Positions 32,475 through 40,605 of a stretch of 64,000 bases of DNA are shown here, one piece after another. Origin of the DNA: DAOUKH01 sp034421515 (GTDB lineage: Bacteria > Chloroflexota > Dehalococcoidia > SHYB01); contig DAOUKH010000019.1 in assembly GCA_034421515.1 (NCBI GenBank), positions 28,531-92,530 of the forward strand. The letters are read 5' to 3'. How positions within the stretch are numbered: position 1 is the stretch's first letter; each line of letters begins with the position of its first letter. A program made the translations under genes and the position numbers. A model generated the notes under the pieces. That model did not search any database and had not been told where the DNA came from. It was given only the letters and a program-made list of their open reading frames with translations.

Positions 32475-33680
32475 GTGAGCGCGCTGGAAGGTCTGCGCGT
32501 CCTCGACCTGTCGCGCGTGCTCGCCGGTCCGTTCGCCACGCAGATGTTCGCCGACCTCGGCGCCGAGGTGTGGAAGGTCGAGCCGCTGTGGGGCGACGAG
32601 ACCCGGGCCTGGGGGCCGCCCTTCACCGACGGCGAGAGCGCCTACTACCTCTCGACGAACCGCGGCAAGCAGAGCCTCGCGGTGAACCTCAAGGATGAGC
32701 GGGGAAGCGGCCTGGTGCGCCGCCTCGCCGCCAAGGCCGATGTCTTCGTGGAGAACTACAAGACCGGCGACCTGGCCCGCTTCGGCCTCGACTACGACAC
32801 CCTGTCCGACGGCCACCCCGAGCTGATCTATGTCTCGATCACCGGCTTCGGACAGACGGGGCCGCGGGCCGCCGAGCCCGGCTACGACGCCGCCCTGCAG
32901 GGCATGTCGGGGATCATGAGCGTGACCGGCGAGCCCGGCGGCCCGCCCATGAAGGTCGGCGTGGCATGGATCGACGTGATCACCGGCCTGACCGCCACGG
33001 CGGGCGTCCTCGCTGCCTACGTGGAGCGGCTGCGCGGCGGCGCCGGTCAGCGCATCGACCTGTCCCTGTTCGACGTGGGCTTCATGGCGATGGCGAACCA
33101 GGGCCAGAGCTACCTGGCGACCGGCGAACCGCCCGGCCCGCTCGGCAGCGCCCACCCGCAGATCGTGCCCTACCAGGCGTTCGAGGCCTCCGACGGCTGG
33201 CTCATGCTCGCCGTGGGCAACGACCGCCAGTACCAGCGCGCCGTCGAGGCGCTCGGCGAGCCGGCGCTGTGGGACGACGAACGCTTCCAGACCAACGCGG
33301 GCAGGGTGGCGCACCGCGACGAGCTCGTTCCCAAGATCGCGGCATCGATCGCGGCCCGCACCAAGGACGACTGCATGCGGCTCTTCAACGAGGCGGGCGT
33401 GCCCGCGACGCCGATCAACAACCTCCGCGAGGTGCTCGCCGACCCCCAGGCCGACGCGCGGGGGCTCGTCTGGGAGCAGGCCCACCCGAAGCTGGGCAGC
33501 GTGCCGCTCGCGGCCAACGCCCTCCAGCACATGAGCCGTACGCCGGCGCGGCCCTCGTCGCACCCGCCGCTGCTCGGGGAGCATTCGCGAAGCCTGCTCG
33601 CCCGCGAGCTCGGCCTTGGCGCCGGCGAGATCGACGCGCTGGAGGCCGACGGGGTGCTCAAGACCGCCGGCGGGGGCTGA
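32475..33680 (+). CDS. CaiB/BaiF family CoA-transferase
   Basis: A second family III CoA-transferase, 401 residues, divergent from the amidohydrolase gene. It opens with LEGLRVLDLSRVLAGPFATQMFADLGAEVWKVE and carries NRGKQSLAVNL, the catalytic Asp region PGYDAALQGMSGIMSVTGE, and RGGAGQRIDLSLFDVG. It is closer to succinyl-CoA-dependent transferases than the copy at 29923, judging from the AGPFATQM opening. The start is GTG at 32475 by family alignment; another in-frame GTG lies at 32457. Its 3' end overlaps the convergent glycosyltransferase gene by 23 bases. Confidence 0.88.
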   Translation: MSALEGLRVLDLSRVLAGPFATQMFADLGAEVWKVEPLWGDETRAWGPPFTDGESAYYLSTNRGKQSLAVNLKDERGSGLVRRLAAKADVFVENYKTGDLARFGLDYDTLSDGHPELIYVSITGFGQTGPRAAEPGYDAALQGMSGIMSVTGEPGGPPMKVGVAWIDVITGLTATAGVLAAYVERLRGGAGQRIDLSLFDVGFMAMANQGQSYLATGEPPGPLGSAHPQIVPYQAFEASDGWLMLAVGNDRQYQRAVEALGEPALWDDERFQTNAGRVAHRDELVPKIAASIAARTKDDCMRLFNEAGVPATPINNLREVLADPQADARGLVWEQAHPKLGSVPLAANALQHMSRTPARPSSHPPLLGEHSRSLLARELGLGAGEIDALEADGVLKTAGGG

Positions 33681-34389
33681 ACCGCAACCGCAGCAGGTGG
33701 CGCAGGTAGTGGACCTGCTCGCGGAGGCCGAGCTTGCTCGTCCCGTGCTGCCGCGTCTCGAAGGTGTAGGGGACGGCGGCGACGCGCTTCACCGCGCCTC
33801 GGGCCAGGACTTCGAGCAGGATCTTGTAGCCCAATGGGTCGAGCGGCGCGCCGTCGACGACCTCACGGCGCAGCAGAAAGTAGCCCGACATCGGGTCGGG
33901 CGTCAGGCGCGCCGCGGGTACGATGAGCCGCCCCAGCAGCGTGGCCCCCAACGACACCACCCGCCGCGGCAGGCTCCACGCGCCCACACCGCCCCCCGGC
34001 ACGTAGCGGCAGGCGACGGCGACGTCGGCCTCCCCGGCCGCCGCCAGCAGGCTGGGCAGGACCTCCGGCGGGTGCTGCAGGTCGGCGTCGATGACCGCGA
34101 CATAACGCGACCGGCTCCGCCGGATGCCCTCGACGACCGCCGAGGCGAGCCCCCGCTCTCCCTTCCGCACGATCACGTCGACCGGGTAGCGCTCGCCGAG
34201 CGCGCGCGCCGCCTCGGCGGTGCCGTCGGGACTGTCGTCGTCGACGATGACGACGCGGTAGCGCGCGCCCGCGAGCGCGGCGTCGATGCGCTCGACGAGC
34301 GGTTGCAGGTTGTCCCGTTCCTCGTACGTGGGAACGACGACGGCCAGTTCGGGCGGCTCTCCGTTGGGGTCCATCGCGAGGGCGGCCAT
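33658..34389 (-). CDS. Family 2 glycosyltransferase, polyprenol-phosphate mannosyltransferase-like
   Basis: A 243-residue GT2 enzyme of the dolichol-phosphate mannose synthase type. It has VVVPTYEERDNLQPLVERI, VIVDDDSPDGTAEAA, the catalytic DADLQHPPEVLPSLL (DxD-like) and the MSGYFLLRREVVDG region. There is no long C-terminal membrane domain. It would place a sugar on a polyprenyl phosphate carrier for envelope glycans. ATG codons at 34389 and 34374 are both possible. The gene overlaps the end of the convergent CoA-transferase gene. Confidence 0.85.
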   Translation of the reverse strand: MAALAMDPNGEPPELAVVVPTYEERDNLQPLVERIDAALAGARYRVVIVDDDSPDGTAEAARALGERYPVDVIVRKGERGLASAVVEGIRRSRSRYVAVIDADLQHPPEVLPSLLAAAGEADVAVACRYVPGGGVGAWSLPRRVVSLGATLLGRLIVPAARLTPDPMSGYFLLRREVVDGAPLDPLGYKILLEVLARGAVKRVAAVPYTFETRQHGTSKLGLREQVHYLRHLLRLRFSPRRRS

Positions 34390-34477
34390 TCTACACCGCG
34401 CCGGTTGCTTGCTCCTGGCGATGGGCTCCCCCTCCCGCGCATTCGTGGCGCACTCACGTCGAAAAAACGCTCATGGC

Positions 34478-34576
34478 GCTCACGAACGCTCACGACGCCC
34501 ACCTGTAGCGCGTTCACGAACGTTCACGAACGCTCACGACCTCTCACCTGTAGCGCGTTCACGAACGCTCACGACT
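34478..34576. repeat. Phased decamer array (CGYTCACGAM)
   Basis: Seven copies of a TCACGA-centred decamer occur in three groups, starting near 34478/34488, 34512/34522/34532 and 34558/34568. Within groups the period is 10 bases, one helical turn. A longer unit beginning ACCTGTAGCGCGTTCACGAA is repeated at 34501 and 34546. The array lies between the divergent glycosyltransferase and enoyl-CoA hydratase genes. It resembles a set of regulator binding sites; no known operator is recognised. Confidence 0.65.
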
Positions 34577-34682
34577 TCCACGACCCAGACCCGTGATTGC
34601 CCCCGGCGTTGGGGGCGGGTATGCTGCCCCGGGGCGCGCTAGGGCGCGTCGACTCAGGCACAGCATTCGCACGGGAGGCGAC

Positions 34683-35591
34683 ATGTCCGACTACCGATTC
34701 GTAACCTATGAGACCCTCGAAGAGGGCCGGATCGCGCGCATCATGATGAACCGGCCGAAGCAGCGGAACGCCCAGAACCGCGGCCTGCTCGTCGAGTTGA
34801 ACGACGCCTTCCTGAAGGCCGAGGCCGACGACGAGGTGCGCGTGGTCATCCTGGGCGGCGTCGGCCCCGCCTTCTCGGCAGGCCACGACCTCGGCTCCTC
34901 CGACGCACGCGCCGAGCGGGCCCCCGGCCCCGACCAGCACTACACCATGCAGGCGTACGGCGGCACGAAGGTGGGCGCCGAGCAGCGCACCCTCCAGGAG
35001 TGGCACTTCTTCTTCGACAACACGCGCCGCTGGCGCAACCTCCGCAAGATCACCATCGCCCAGGTGCAGGGCAACTGCCTCGCGGCCGGCCTGATGCTGG
35101 CGTGGTGCTGCGACCTCATCGTCGCCGCCGACAACGCCGTCTTCGCCGACGTCGTGGGCACGCGCCTCGGCATGTGCGGCCTCGAATACTTCGCCCACCC
35201 CTGGGAGTTCGGCGTCCGCAAGACGAAGGAGCTCATGCTCACCGGCGACTCCATCGACGCCGAGGAGGCCTACCGGCTGGGCATGGTGAGCAAGGTCTTC
35301 AAGCTGGACGACCTGGAGCAGCAGACGCTGGCCTTCGCCAGCCGGATCGCCAGCCTGCCGTCGATGACGTCGCTGATGATCAAGGAGTCGGTGAACGAGA
35401 CGCAGGACAACCAGGGCTTCTATAACGCGCTGAGCGCCTGCTTCACGCTCCACCAGTTGAACCATGCCCACTGGTCGGAGGTGAGCAAGGGCGAGATCGC
35501 CGCCGCGCGTCCTGAGGACGGCATCCCCCACTGGCGCGAGGCGCCCCCGGTGAAGCCGGCGGTGAAGACGATGGCCGAGGCGAGCGTCTAG
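34683..35591 (+). CDS. Enoyl-CoA hydratase/isomerase family protein
   Basis: A 302-residue crotonase-fold protein. The oxyanion-hole segments are GPAFSAGHDLGSSD and VQGNCLAAGLMLAWCCDLIVAAD; the first has a His-Asp pair and is followed by an insertion before the second. A C-terminal extension of about 30 residues follows the fold. It likely hydrates or isomerises an acyl-CoA in a catabolic route with the CaiB/BaiF enzymes nearby. The ATG at 34683 has GGGAGG just upstream, which settles the start. Confidence 0.87.
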   Translation: MSDYRFVTYETLEEGRIARIMMNRPKQRNAQNRGLLVELNDAFLKAEADDEVRVVILGGVGPAFSAGHDLGSSDARAERAPGPDQHYTMQAYGGTKVGAEQRTLQEWHFFFDNTRRWRNLRKITIAQVQGNCLAAGLMLAWCCDLIVAADNAVFADVVGTRLGMCGLEYFAHPWEFGVRKTKELMLTGDSIDAEEAYRLGMVSKVFKLDDLEQQTLAFASRIASLPSMTSLMIKESVNETQDNQGFYNALSACFTLHQLNHAHWSEVSKGEIAAARPEDGIPHWREAPPVKPAVKTMAEASV

Positions 35592-35604
35592 CCGAGAACG
35601 CCGC

Positions 35605-36255
35605 CTAGAAGACTTCGGTCTCCTCGGTCGGCGGCTTCTCGTCGATGCGGTCGGGGCAGTCGGCCGCGGTGATTTCGCAGAAGCCGCACTCCCAGTGGCT
35701 GGGGGTCTTGCGCGGGGCGGCCTCGGCGGCCAGCCGCTCGATCAGGGCGACGGTCTTGGCCTGGAAGTCGTCGTCGATGGCGTCGGCGGGGATGTCGACG
35801 GCGTGATCGGCGTAGACGACGCGACCTTCGAGCGCGGTGTCGCGGTACCGCGGTTTCGCTAACGGCAGCGCCCACATGTAGAGCATGACCTGGGCAGTGT
35901 CGGCGGCGTTGGGCTCGCCGGTCTTGACGTCGTGGACGACGGTGCGCTCTTCCCCGATGGAGACGAGGTCGGGCTGGCCGGACAGGGTGGCGGCTCGCCC
36001 GCGGACTCTGAAGTGGTTCTGCTGCTCGGCGAGGACCTCCGCTCCCTCGGCTTCCAGCCGGTCGCGCTCGTCCTTGACCATGGCGGCATGGCGCATGGTC
36101 CAAGCGGCGAGGTCGAAGTCGGTGGGGGTCTTCTTCCAGCTCCAGCCCTCGTGCTGCGTCTTGAACCAGGACGCCCACTCGCAGGAGCGCGTCCCCGCCA
36201 GGAGGCGCGCCATCCAGGTCACGTAGATGTAGGGCTTACCGCGTAGCTCGGCCAT
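35605..36255 (-). CDS. Stand-alone Cas4-like Fe-S PD-(D/E)XK nuclease
   Basis: A 216-residue protein of the RecB/Cas4 nuclease group. The metal-binding core reads Asp96 (GQPDLV), Asp109-Val-Lys111 and Gln122 with Tyr126 (QVMLY). Four cysteines, Cys25 near the N-terminus and Cys190, Cys193 and Cys200 (CGFCEITAADC), fit the layout of the [4Fe-4S] cluster of Cas4, AddB and Dna2, though the last spacing is six rather than five. No cas1, cas2 or CRISPR array is in the window, so a CRISPR role is not supported. It sits at the end of the long minus-strand catabolic block after the CapA-like gene. Confidence 0.7.
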   Translation of the reverse strand: MAELRGKPYIYVTWMARLLAGTRSCEWASWFKTQHEGWSWKKTPTDFDLAAWTMRHAAMVKDERDRLEAEGAEVLAEQQNHFRVRGRAATLSGQPDLVSIGEERTVVHDVKTGEPNAADTAQVMLYMWALPLAKPRYRDTALEGRVVYADHAVDIPADAIDDDFQAKTVALIERLAAEAAPRKTPSHWECGFCEITAADCPDRIDEKPPTEETEVF

Positions 36256-36303
36256 GGTGTCGTCCTTGGAGAAGGTCGCCGCCGGGTGAGGGTGGCGGAG
36301 GCT

Positions 36304-37716
36304 TTACTTGAGGCTGATGATGCCTAGGCCGTCCCGGATTTCTACCGTCGTGCCGAAGGGTTTGGAGACTTCCACGGAGTAGTTGAGCACCCGGTCGGAG
36401 AGGGGGCTTCCGGGCTCCGGCATCAGGGGGAGTCCGCGGCGGAAGCGGGGGCCGGAGGAGGGCTCCAGGGGCTGAATCCGAATCTCCTTCAGGTCGAACT
36501 GGTGGTCGAAGACGCAGAGGTGGACGGCGGTGCCTCCGGAGCTCTGCCGCTCCGAGGCGCCGGGGCCGAACTCGCGGGCCGCCGCCGCCGCTTCGGCCCG
36601 GATGTCCAGGAAGTCCCCGGCCAACCCGTCGGCGCCGGCTCCGACGCGAGACATGAAGGAGCTGGGGACGTGGGTCACCGCCTCGGTCTGCAAGAAGAGG
36701 CTTGGCTGGCCATAGATGAGGGCCTTGCCCTTGTAGATCTCGACTCCCCGGTGCTCGCCGGCATTGCAGAAGTAGATGTCGGCGCCGGCGTCGATGACGC
36801 CGTGAGAAAAGGTGTCGATGTAGGGGTGGATGCCCAAGCCGTGGCTCTGGTCGTGCAGGGCGACTACGACGATGTCGGCCTGCTTTCGGGCTTCACGAAC
36901 GTGCTTGTAGATGCGGTCGAGGTCTTCCTGGTAGGGGAAGGGGGCGTTGCCGGGCGGGTCGCCGACCATGAACTTCCTGCCCAGGAAGAAGAACTCTGTT
37001 TCCGTGTCCTCCTCCCAGCCGAAGTTCGTCTGCGGACCGATCAGCGGGGCGCTTCTGGAACCGCCGCCATGGCGTCGGAGGAGCTTTTCGTGCTCCCATC
37101 CGAGGTCTTCGCTGATCCGGCGCAGGGCATTGATGGCATCCTCGCTCACCACGTGGGCGGTGTCGTAGCGGAGGAGGTTGACTCCGGGCCGGCTCTTGAA
37201 GGGAGGGAGGTTATCGGCGGGCAAGTAGCCGTGGGGCCAAGGAAAGACGAGTCCCATGTTCGCCCTGGGGCCGTAGTCGCAGGCGGCGAGGAAGGCAACG
37301 CGCGCGCCGGTCGGGGTGTCGTAGTAGCAGGCCTCGGAGGCCTCGGTGAGGCTTGCCCCTATTCCGGCATAGGGCATCCCGGCGCGTTTCAGGTAGCCGA
37401 TCATGGTCAGGATGCCGTTCTCGCCGAAGTCCGAGACGTGGTTGTTGCCGGCGCAGAGGGCATTCACGCCGAGGAACTTCAACTCGTCGATCATGCTCGG
37501 GGGCGCGGCCATGTAGGTGGCGTGCGAGCCCATTCCCGCGGTGAACGCGGGCCAGTCCTCGCCGTCCTGAATCACGCACTCGAGGTTCGTCGTGGTGCAG
37601 TCGGCCTGCCGCAAGAGATCCACGACTTTCAGGAACCGCTCGTTGCGGTAGCCGGATATCGGTTGCGCCACGTACGTGTTGCCGGTTAGCGCCAGCGTCG
37701 TCTCGCCGTCTGCCAC
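36304..37716 (-). CDS. CapA-family metallophosphatase-like protein
   Basis: A 470-residue protein of the CapA (poly-gamma-glutamate capsule synthesis) family with a calcineurin-like fold. Visible metal-binding segments are NLECVIQDGED, CAGNNHVSDFGENGI and VVVALHDQSHGLGIHP. There is no signal peptide or transmembrane segment, unlike membrane-anchored CapA, and there are no capB or capC genes, so capsule synthesis is not implied. Many such proteins in this kind of genome sit beside amidohydrolases and transporters. The start is GTG 37716, with a GGGGG ribosome-binding site a few bases upstream. Confidence 0.75.
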   Translation of the reverse strand: MADGETTLALTGNTYVAQPISGYRNERFLKVVDLLRQADCTTTNLECVIQDGEDWPAFTAGMGSHATYMAAPPSMIDELKFLGVNALCAGNNHVSDFGENGILTMIGYLKRAGMPYAGIGASLTEASEACYYDTPTGARVAFLAACDYGPRANMGLVFPWPHGYLPADNLPPFKSRPGVNLLRYDTAHVVSEDAINALRRISEDLGWEHEKLLRRHGGGSRSAPLIGPQTNFGWEEDTETEFFFLGRKFMVGDPPGNAPFPYQEDLDRIYKHVREARKQADIVVVALHDQSHGLGIHPYIDTFSHGVIDAGADIYFCNAGEHRGVEIYKGKALIYGQPSLFLQTEAVTHVPSSFMSRVGAGADGLAGDFLDIRAEAAAAAREFGPGASERQSSGGTAVHLCVFDHQFDLKEIRIQPLEPSSGPRFRRGLPLMPEPGSPLSDRVLNYSVEVSKPFGTTVEIRDGLGIISLK

Positions 37717-38007
37717 GGATACCCCCTTCAGAGACTTTTGCGTAGCCTTGAACCGAGTGGGGGAGCAGCGCCCTGCGGGCGCTCGCGCGCCTGATGGCGC
37801 GCGCCCTCTCTCAAATCTCCCCCAGAGGGGGAGAGGGAAGACCACCCCGCTCCGCCCGTCTTCCAACCATCGGCGAGGTTACGCAAAGGTCTCCAGAGGG
37901 GGAGAGGGAAGACCACCCCGCTCCACCCGTTTTCCAACCATCGATGGGAGTTGTGCAAAGGTCTCCTTCAGTCCGGAACGGTCCTCATCGTGAGGCCCTC
38001 TAGCCGG
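37717..38007. repeat. Intergenic repeat tract with a 71-bp tandem duplication
   Basis: The space begins with a solo MITE-like end (37730-37747) and a CTCTCCC-type palindrome. A unit of about 71 bases, from CCAGAGGGGGAGAGGG to GCAAAGGTCT, is then present twice in a row (37822-37892 and 37893-37966), with a few differences. Each copy ends in a sequence like the right end of the MITE-like elements. No gene is supported here. Confidence 0.6.
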
Positions 38008-39126
38008 CTAGTTGGCCTGTGGAAAGCCGTACACCCGGATGAAGTTGTCCGCCAGGATCGTCTTCTTCTCGTCCGAGGGCACGCCTTCGAAGTGGCGCTC
38101 GATGGTGTTCCAGGAGCGGGGCCAGTCGGTGCCGGTGTGGGCGTAGTCGCTGGACCACATCATCTGGGAGAGGCCGATCCAGTGGCGGTTCGCGACGCCG
38201 TAGCTGTCGGTGATGAAGGTGAAGAAGAGGTTGTTGTCGAAGTAGTAGCTGGGAGGGTTCTCTATGGCGGGACGGCTCTCCGCTTCCAACCTGTGGAAGC
38301 GGTCGTCCATTTGCTCCTTCACGTAAGGGACCCAGCCGCAGTCGGTCTCGGCCCAGACGAGCTTGAGGTTGGGGTAGCGGTCGAGGAGGCCGCTGTTGAT
38401 GATCTGCTTGGTGCGGAGGGGGGCGTCGAGGTGGCGCATGTCGCCGGTGGCGCCCTTCGCCTTGGCCCCGGGGGCCGCGGTGCTGAAGGAGACGTGGATG
38501 TCGATAGGGATGCCGGCCTCGGCGGCCTCGGCGAAGAACGGCTCGTCCGCATCGGTGATCTCGAAGCCGCCCGACGGCCAGCGGCTGAGGAGGACGCCGC
38601 CGCGCAGGCCGGGCATCTTCGCAACGCGGCGCATCTCCTGGAGGCACTCCTCGATGCCCAGGGTAGGCATCATGGCGATCCCGCCCAGGCGGGCCGGGTC
38701 CGTGCTCGACCACTCGGAGAGCCAGTCGTTGTAGGCCCGAACGAGGGCGAGGTGGAACTCGGGTTCCTTGTTGGTGAACTGGATGCCGGCGGAGACGCGC
38801 GGGGTTGGGTACATGACCGCCGCGCCCACGCCGTCCTCGTCCATGGCCTCCAGGTGGGCGACCGGGTCGTAGGTGCCTTTGGGCACTTCCTCCCAGAAAA
38901 CCCACTCGCGTCTGCCTTCGGGGGTGAGACCGCCAGGGGTGCCGCCCAGGACGTTATGGCCGAAGGTGATGGGGTCGACGGCGCCCTCCATAATCCAGGC
39001 GTGGCCCTTCTCGAAGCGCTCCATGTGGGGCGCCCGCTCCTTGTACTTGGCCGGGACCCGGCTCTGCCATAGATCGGGCGGCTCGATGACATGGCTGTCG
39101 CCGTCCATCAGCTTGAACTCGCGCAT
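38008..39126 (-). CDS. ACMSD-like amidohydrolase
   Basis: A 372-residue amidohydrolase-2 protein, paralogous to the ones at 31155 and 46090. It starts MREFKLMDGDSHVIEPPDLW with the metal-binding DxH. It has PIDIHVSF (His), LVWAETDCGWVPYVKEQ and MMWSSDYAHTGTDWP with the catalytic Asp. The ATG at 39126 opens the conserved domain. It is the last but one unit before the CapA-like gene on the same strand and follows an MFS gene by 145 bases. Confidence 0.85.
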   Translation of the reverse strand: MREFKLMDGDSHVIEPPDLWQSRVPAKYKERAPHMERFEKGHAWIMEGAVDPITFGHNVLGGTPGGLTPEGRREWVFWEEVPKGTYDPVAHLEAMDEDGVGAAVMYPTPRVSAGIQFTNKEPEFHLALVRAYNDWLSEWSSTDPARLGGIAMMPTLGIEECLQEMRRVAKMPGLRGGVLLSRWPSGGFEITDADEPFFAEAAEAGIPIDIHVSFSTAAPGAKAKGATGDMRHLDAPLRTKQIINSGLLDRYPNLKLVWAETDCGWVPYVKEQMDDRFHRLEAESRPAIENPPSYYFDNNLFFTFITDSYGVANRHWIGLSQMMWSSDYAHTGTDWPRSWNTIERHFEGVPSDEKKTILADNFIRVYGFPQAN

Positions 39127-39271
39127 GCTTCTCCCCCTGCTCCCAAAGACCCTATCGGAATCAAGTTGATCTTCCACCAGCTAGCCGGCGGCTGCGGCTC
39201 TTATAGCACCTTCGGTGCATGCAGGCAATTGAATCGGTCGGCCGGCCTGCCGGATACTCGGAATGGGCGGG

Positions 39272-40504
39272 TCACGCCCGCCGAAGCTGGGCGCCCAATA
39301 GCCAACCGCTCAATGCGGCGACCGCCGCTCCACCGGCGCCAATCAAGAACGAAGGGAGATAGGAGTCGGTCCATTGGAAGGTGACCCCGCCGAGCAAGGC
39401 GCCGAGTCCTGCCCCAAGGTTGACCGCCAGCAAGATGACCCCGACGGTGGTCCCAAGGATTTGTTCGCCGACGATGGCCCGGCTGACGATGGTCTGCAGG
39501 ACCACCGCCCCGCCGAGACCGACGCCATAGATCGCGGCGAAGCAGTAGAGCAAGGCGGTAGAGGGGAAGGTGGCGAAGAGTCCAACCCCCACTCCCATCA
39601 CGATGCAGCTTACCGTGAGGAGCTTGCCGAAGTCGGTCCGGTCGGCGATTGCGCCGCCGCCGATTCTCCCGGCAATGCTCACGCCGGTGACCACGGAGAG
39701 GAGCCCCGCTGCCGCCGCCGCCGAAAGCCCCTCGCCCTGTCCGTGCCTGACGATGTGGAATATGAGGAGGCCGGTGCTGATGTTGGCGCTGAAGTAGACG
39801 ATGCATGCCAGCCAGAGGGCTCGTTGGCGGAGGGCCTGCCGGACCGCCGGCCCGAAGGGCGGCGATAGCGCCGGCCGGGGGTCGACTTCGCCGCCGGCCG
39901 AAGCTTCGGCTCCATAGGGGAGCTTGCCTCCCTCCTCGGGCCGGCGGTGGAGGAATGCGGCGGCGATGAGCAGGAGCGCGAAGGGGATGAAGCCCAGCAG
40001 GCCGAAGGTCCACCGCCAACCGATGCCGTCGGTGAGCAGCGCCGCCATGGGTGAGAAGAGGGCGGCTCCCGCCTGACCGGCGGAGGAGCCGATGCCCAGG
40101 GCCAAGCCTTGGTGCCGGCGAAACCACCGGGCGACGATCGCCAGCAGCGGGCCCACGCCGATGCCGAATGCCACGCTCCCCAAGAGGCCGAAGCCGACGT
40201 AGAGCTGCCATACGTCCGTGGCCACGGCGGACAGCCCATAGCCCGCGAGGTGCAGCAGCGCGAAGATGGGCAGCACGCGGCGCGGCCCGTACCGGTCGAC
40301 GGCCATGCCGGCGACGATGAACGAGACCCCCATGACGATCTGGCCGACCGTCGCCGCCCCGGCGATAGAAACCGTGCTCCACCCGGCCTCTTCCTCCAAC
40401 GGCGTGTAGAGGACGGCATAGGACGCCCGCGATCCGTTAAGGGAGAAGAGGACAGCAAACGCCAGCGCCAGGACCCACCAGGCGGGGTGTATCCGGTGGA
40501 TCAA
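39272..40504 (-). CDS. MFS transporter (monocarboxylate/oxalate-formate antiporter-like)
   Basis: A 410-residue protein with 12 hydrophobic helices and a long charged loop in the middle (HRRPEEGGKLPYG). The motif DRYGPRRVLP between helices 2 and 3 and GLALGIGSSAGQAGAALFSP in helix 5 resemble the OFA and monocarboxylate porter branches. It may move small organic acids produced by the neighbouring hydrolases; that is inference. It follows the substrate-binding protein gene by about 100 bases that contain a terminator-like hairpin. Confidence 0.82.
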   Translation of the reverse strand: MIHRIHPAWWVLALAFAVLFSLNGSRASYAVLYTPLEEEAGWSTVSIAGAATVGQIVMGVSFIVAGMAVDRYGPRRVLPIFALLHLAGYGLSAVATDVWQLYVGFGLLGSVAFGIGVGPLLAIVARWFRRHQGLALGIGSSAGQAGAALFSPMAALLTDGIGWRWTFGLLGFIPFALLLIAAAFLHRRPEEGGKLPYGAEASAGGEVDPRPALSPPFGPAVRQALRQRALWLACIVYFSANISTGLLIFHIVRHGQGEGLSAAAAAGLLSVVTGVSIAGRIGGGAIADRTDFGKLLTVSCIVMGVGVGLFATFPSTALLYCFAAIYGVGLGGAVVLQTIVSRAIVGEQILGTTVGVILLAVNLGAGLGALLGGVTFQWTDSYLPSFLIGAGGAAVAALSGWLLGAQLRRA

Positions 40505-40554
40505 AGTAAGGTGCCGTGGCTAAGGCGCGTCGGAATATTCCTCGGTAGCAACGT

Positions 40555-40586
40555 GAGGGCTGCCGTCCTCGGGAACGGCAGCCCTC
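40555..40586 (-). terminator. Strong hairpin after the first substrate-binding protein gene
   Basis: A 12-bp perfect stem, GAGGGCTGCCGT with ACGGCAGCCCTC around an 8-base loop, sits 20 bases past the stop of the gene ending at 40606. No T-tract follows, so it may stall or protect the transcript rather than end it fully. Confidence 0.55.
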
Positions 40587-40605
40587 GTGTGCTCTCTATC
40601 GTGGG

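Noticed and set aside
34478..34576. CRISPR array
   Set aside because: The units are only about 10 bases with no unique spacers of regular size.
35605..36255. cas4 gene of a CRISPR system
   Set aside because: No cas1, cas2, effector genes or repeats occur in the window, so only a Cas4-like nuclease is claimed.
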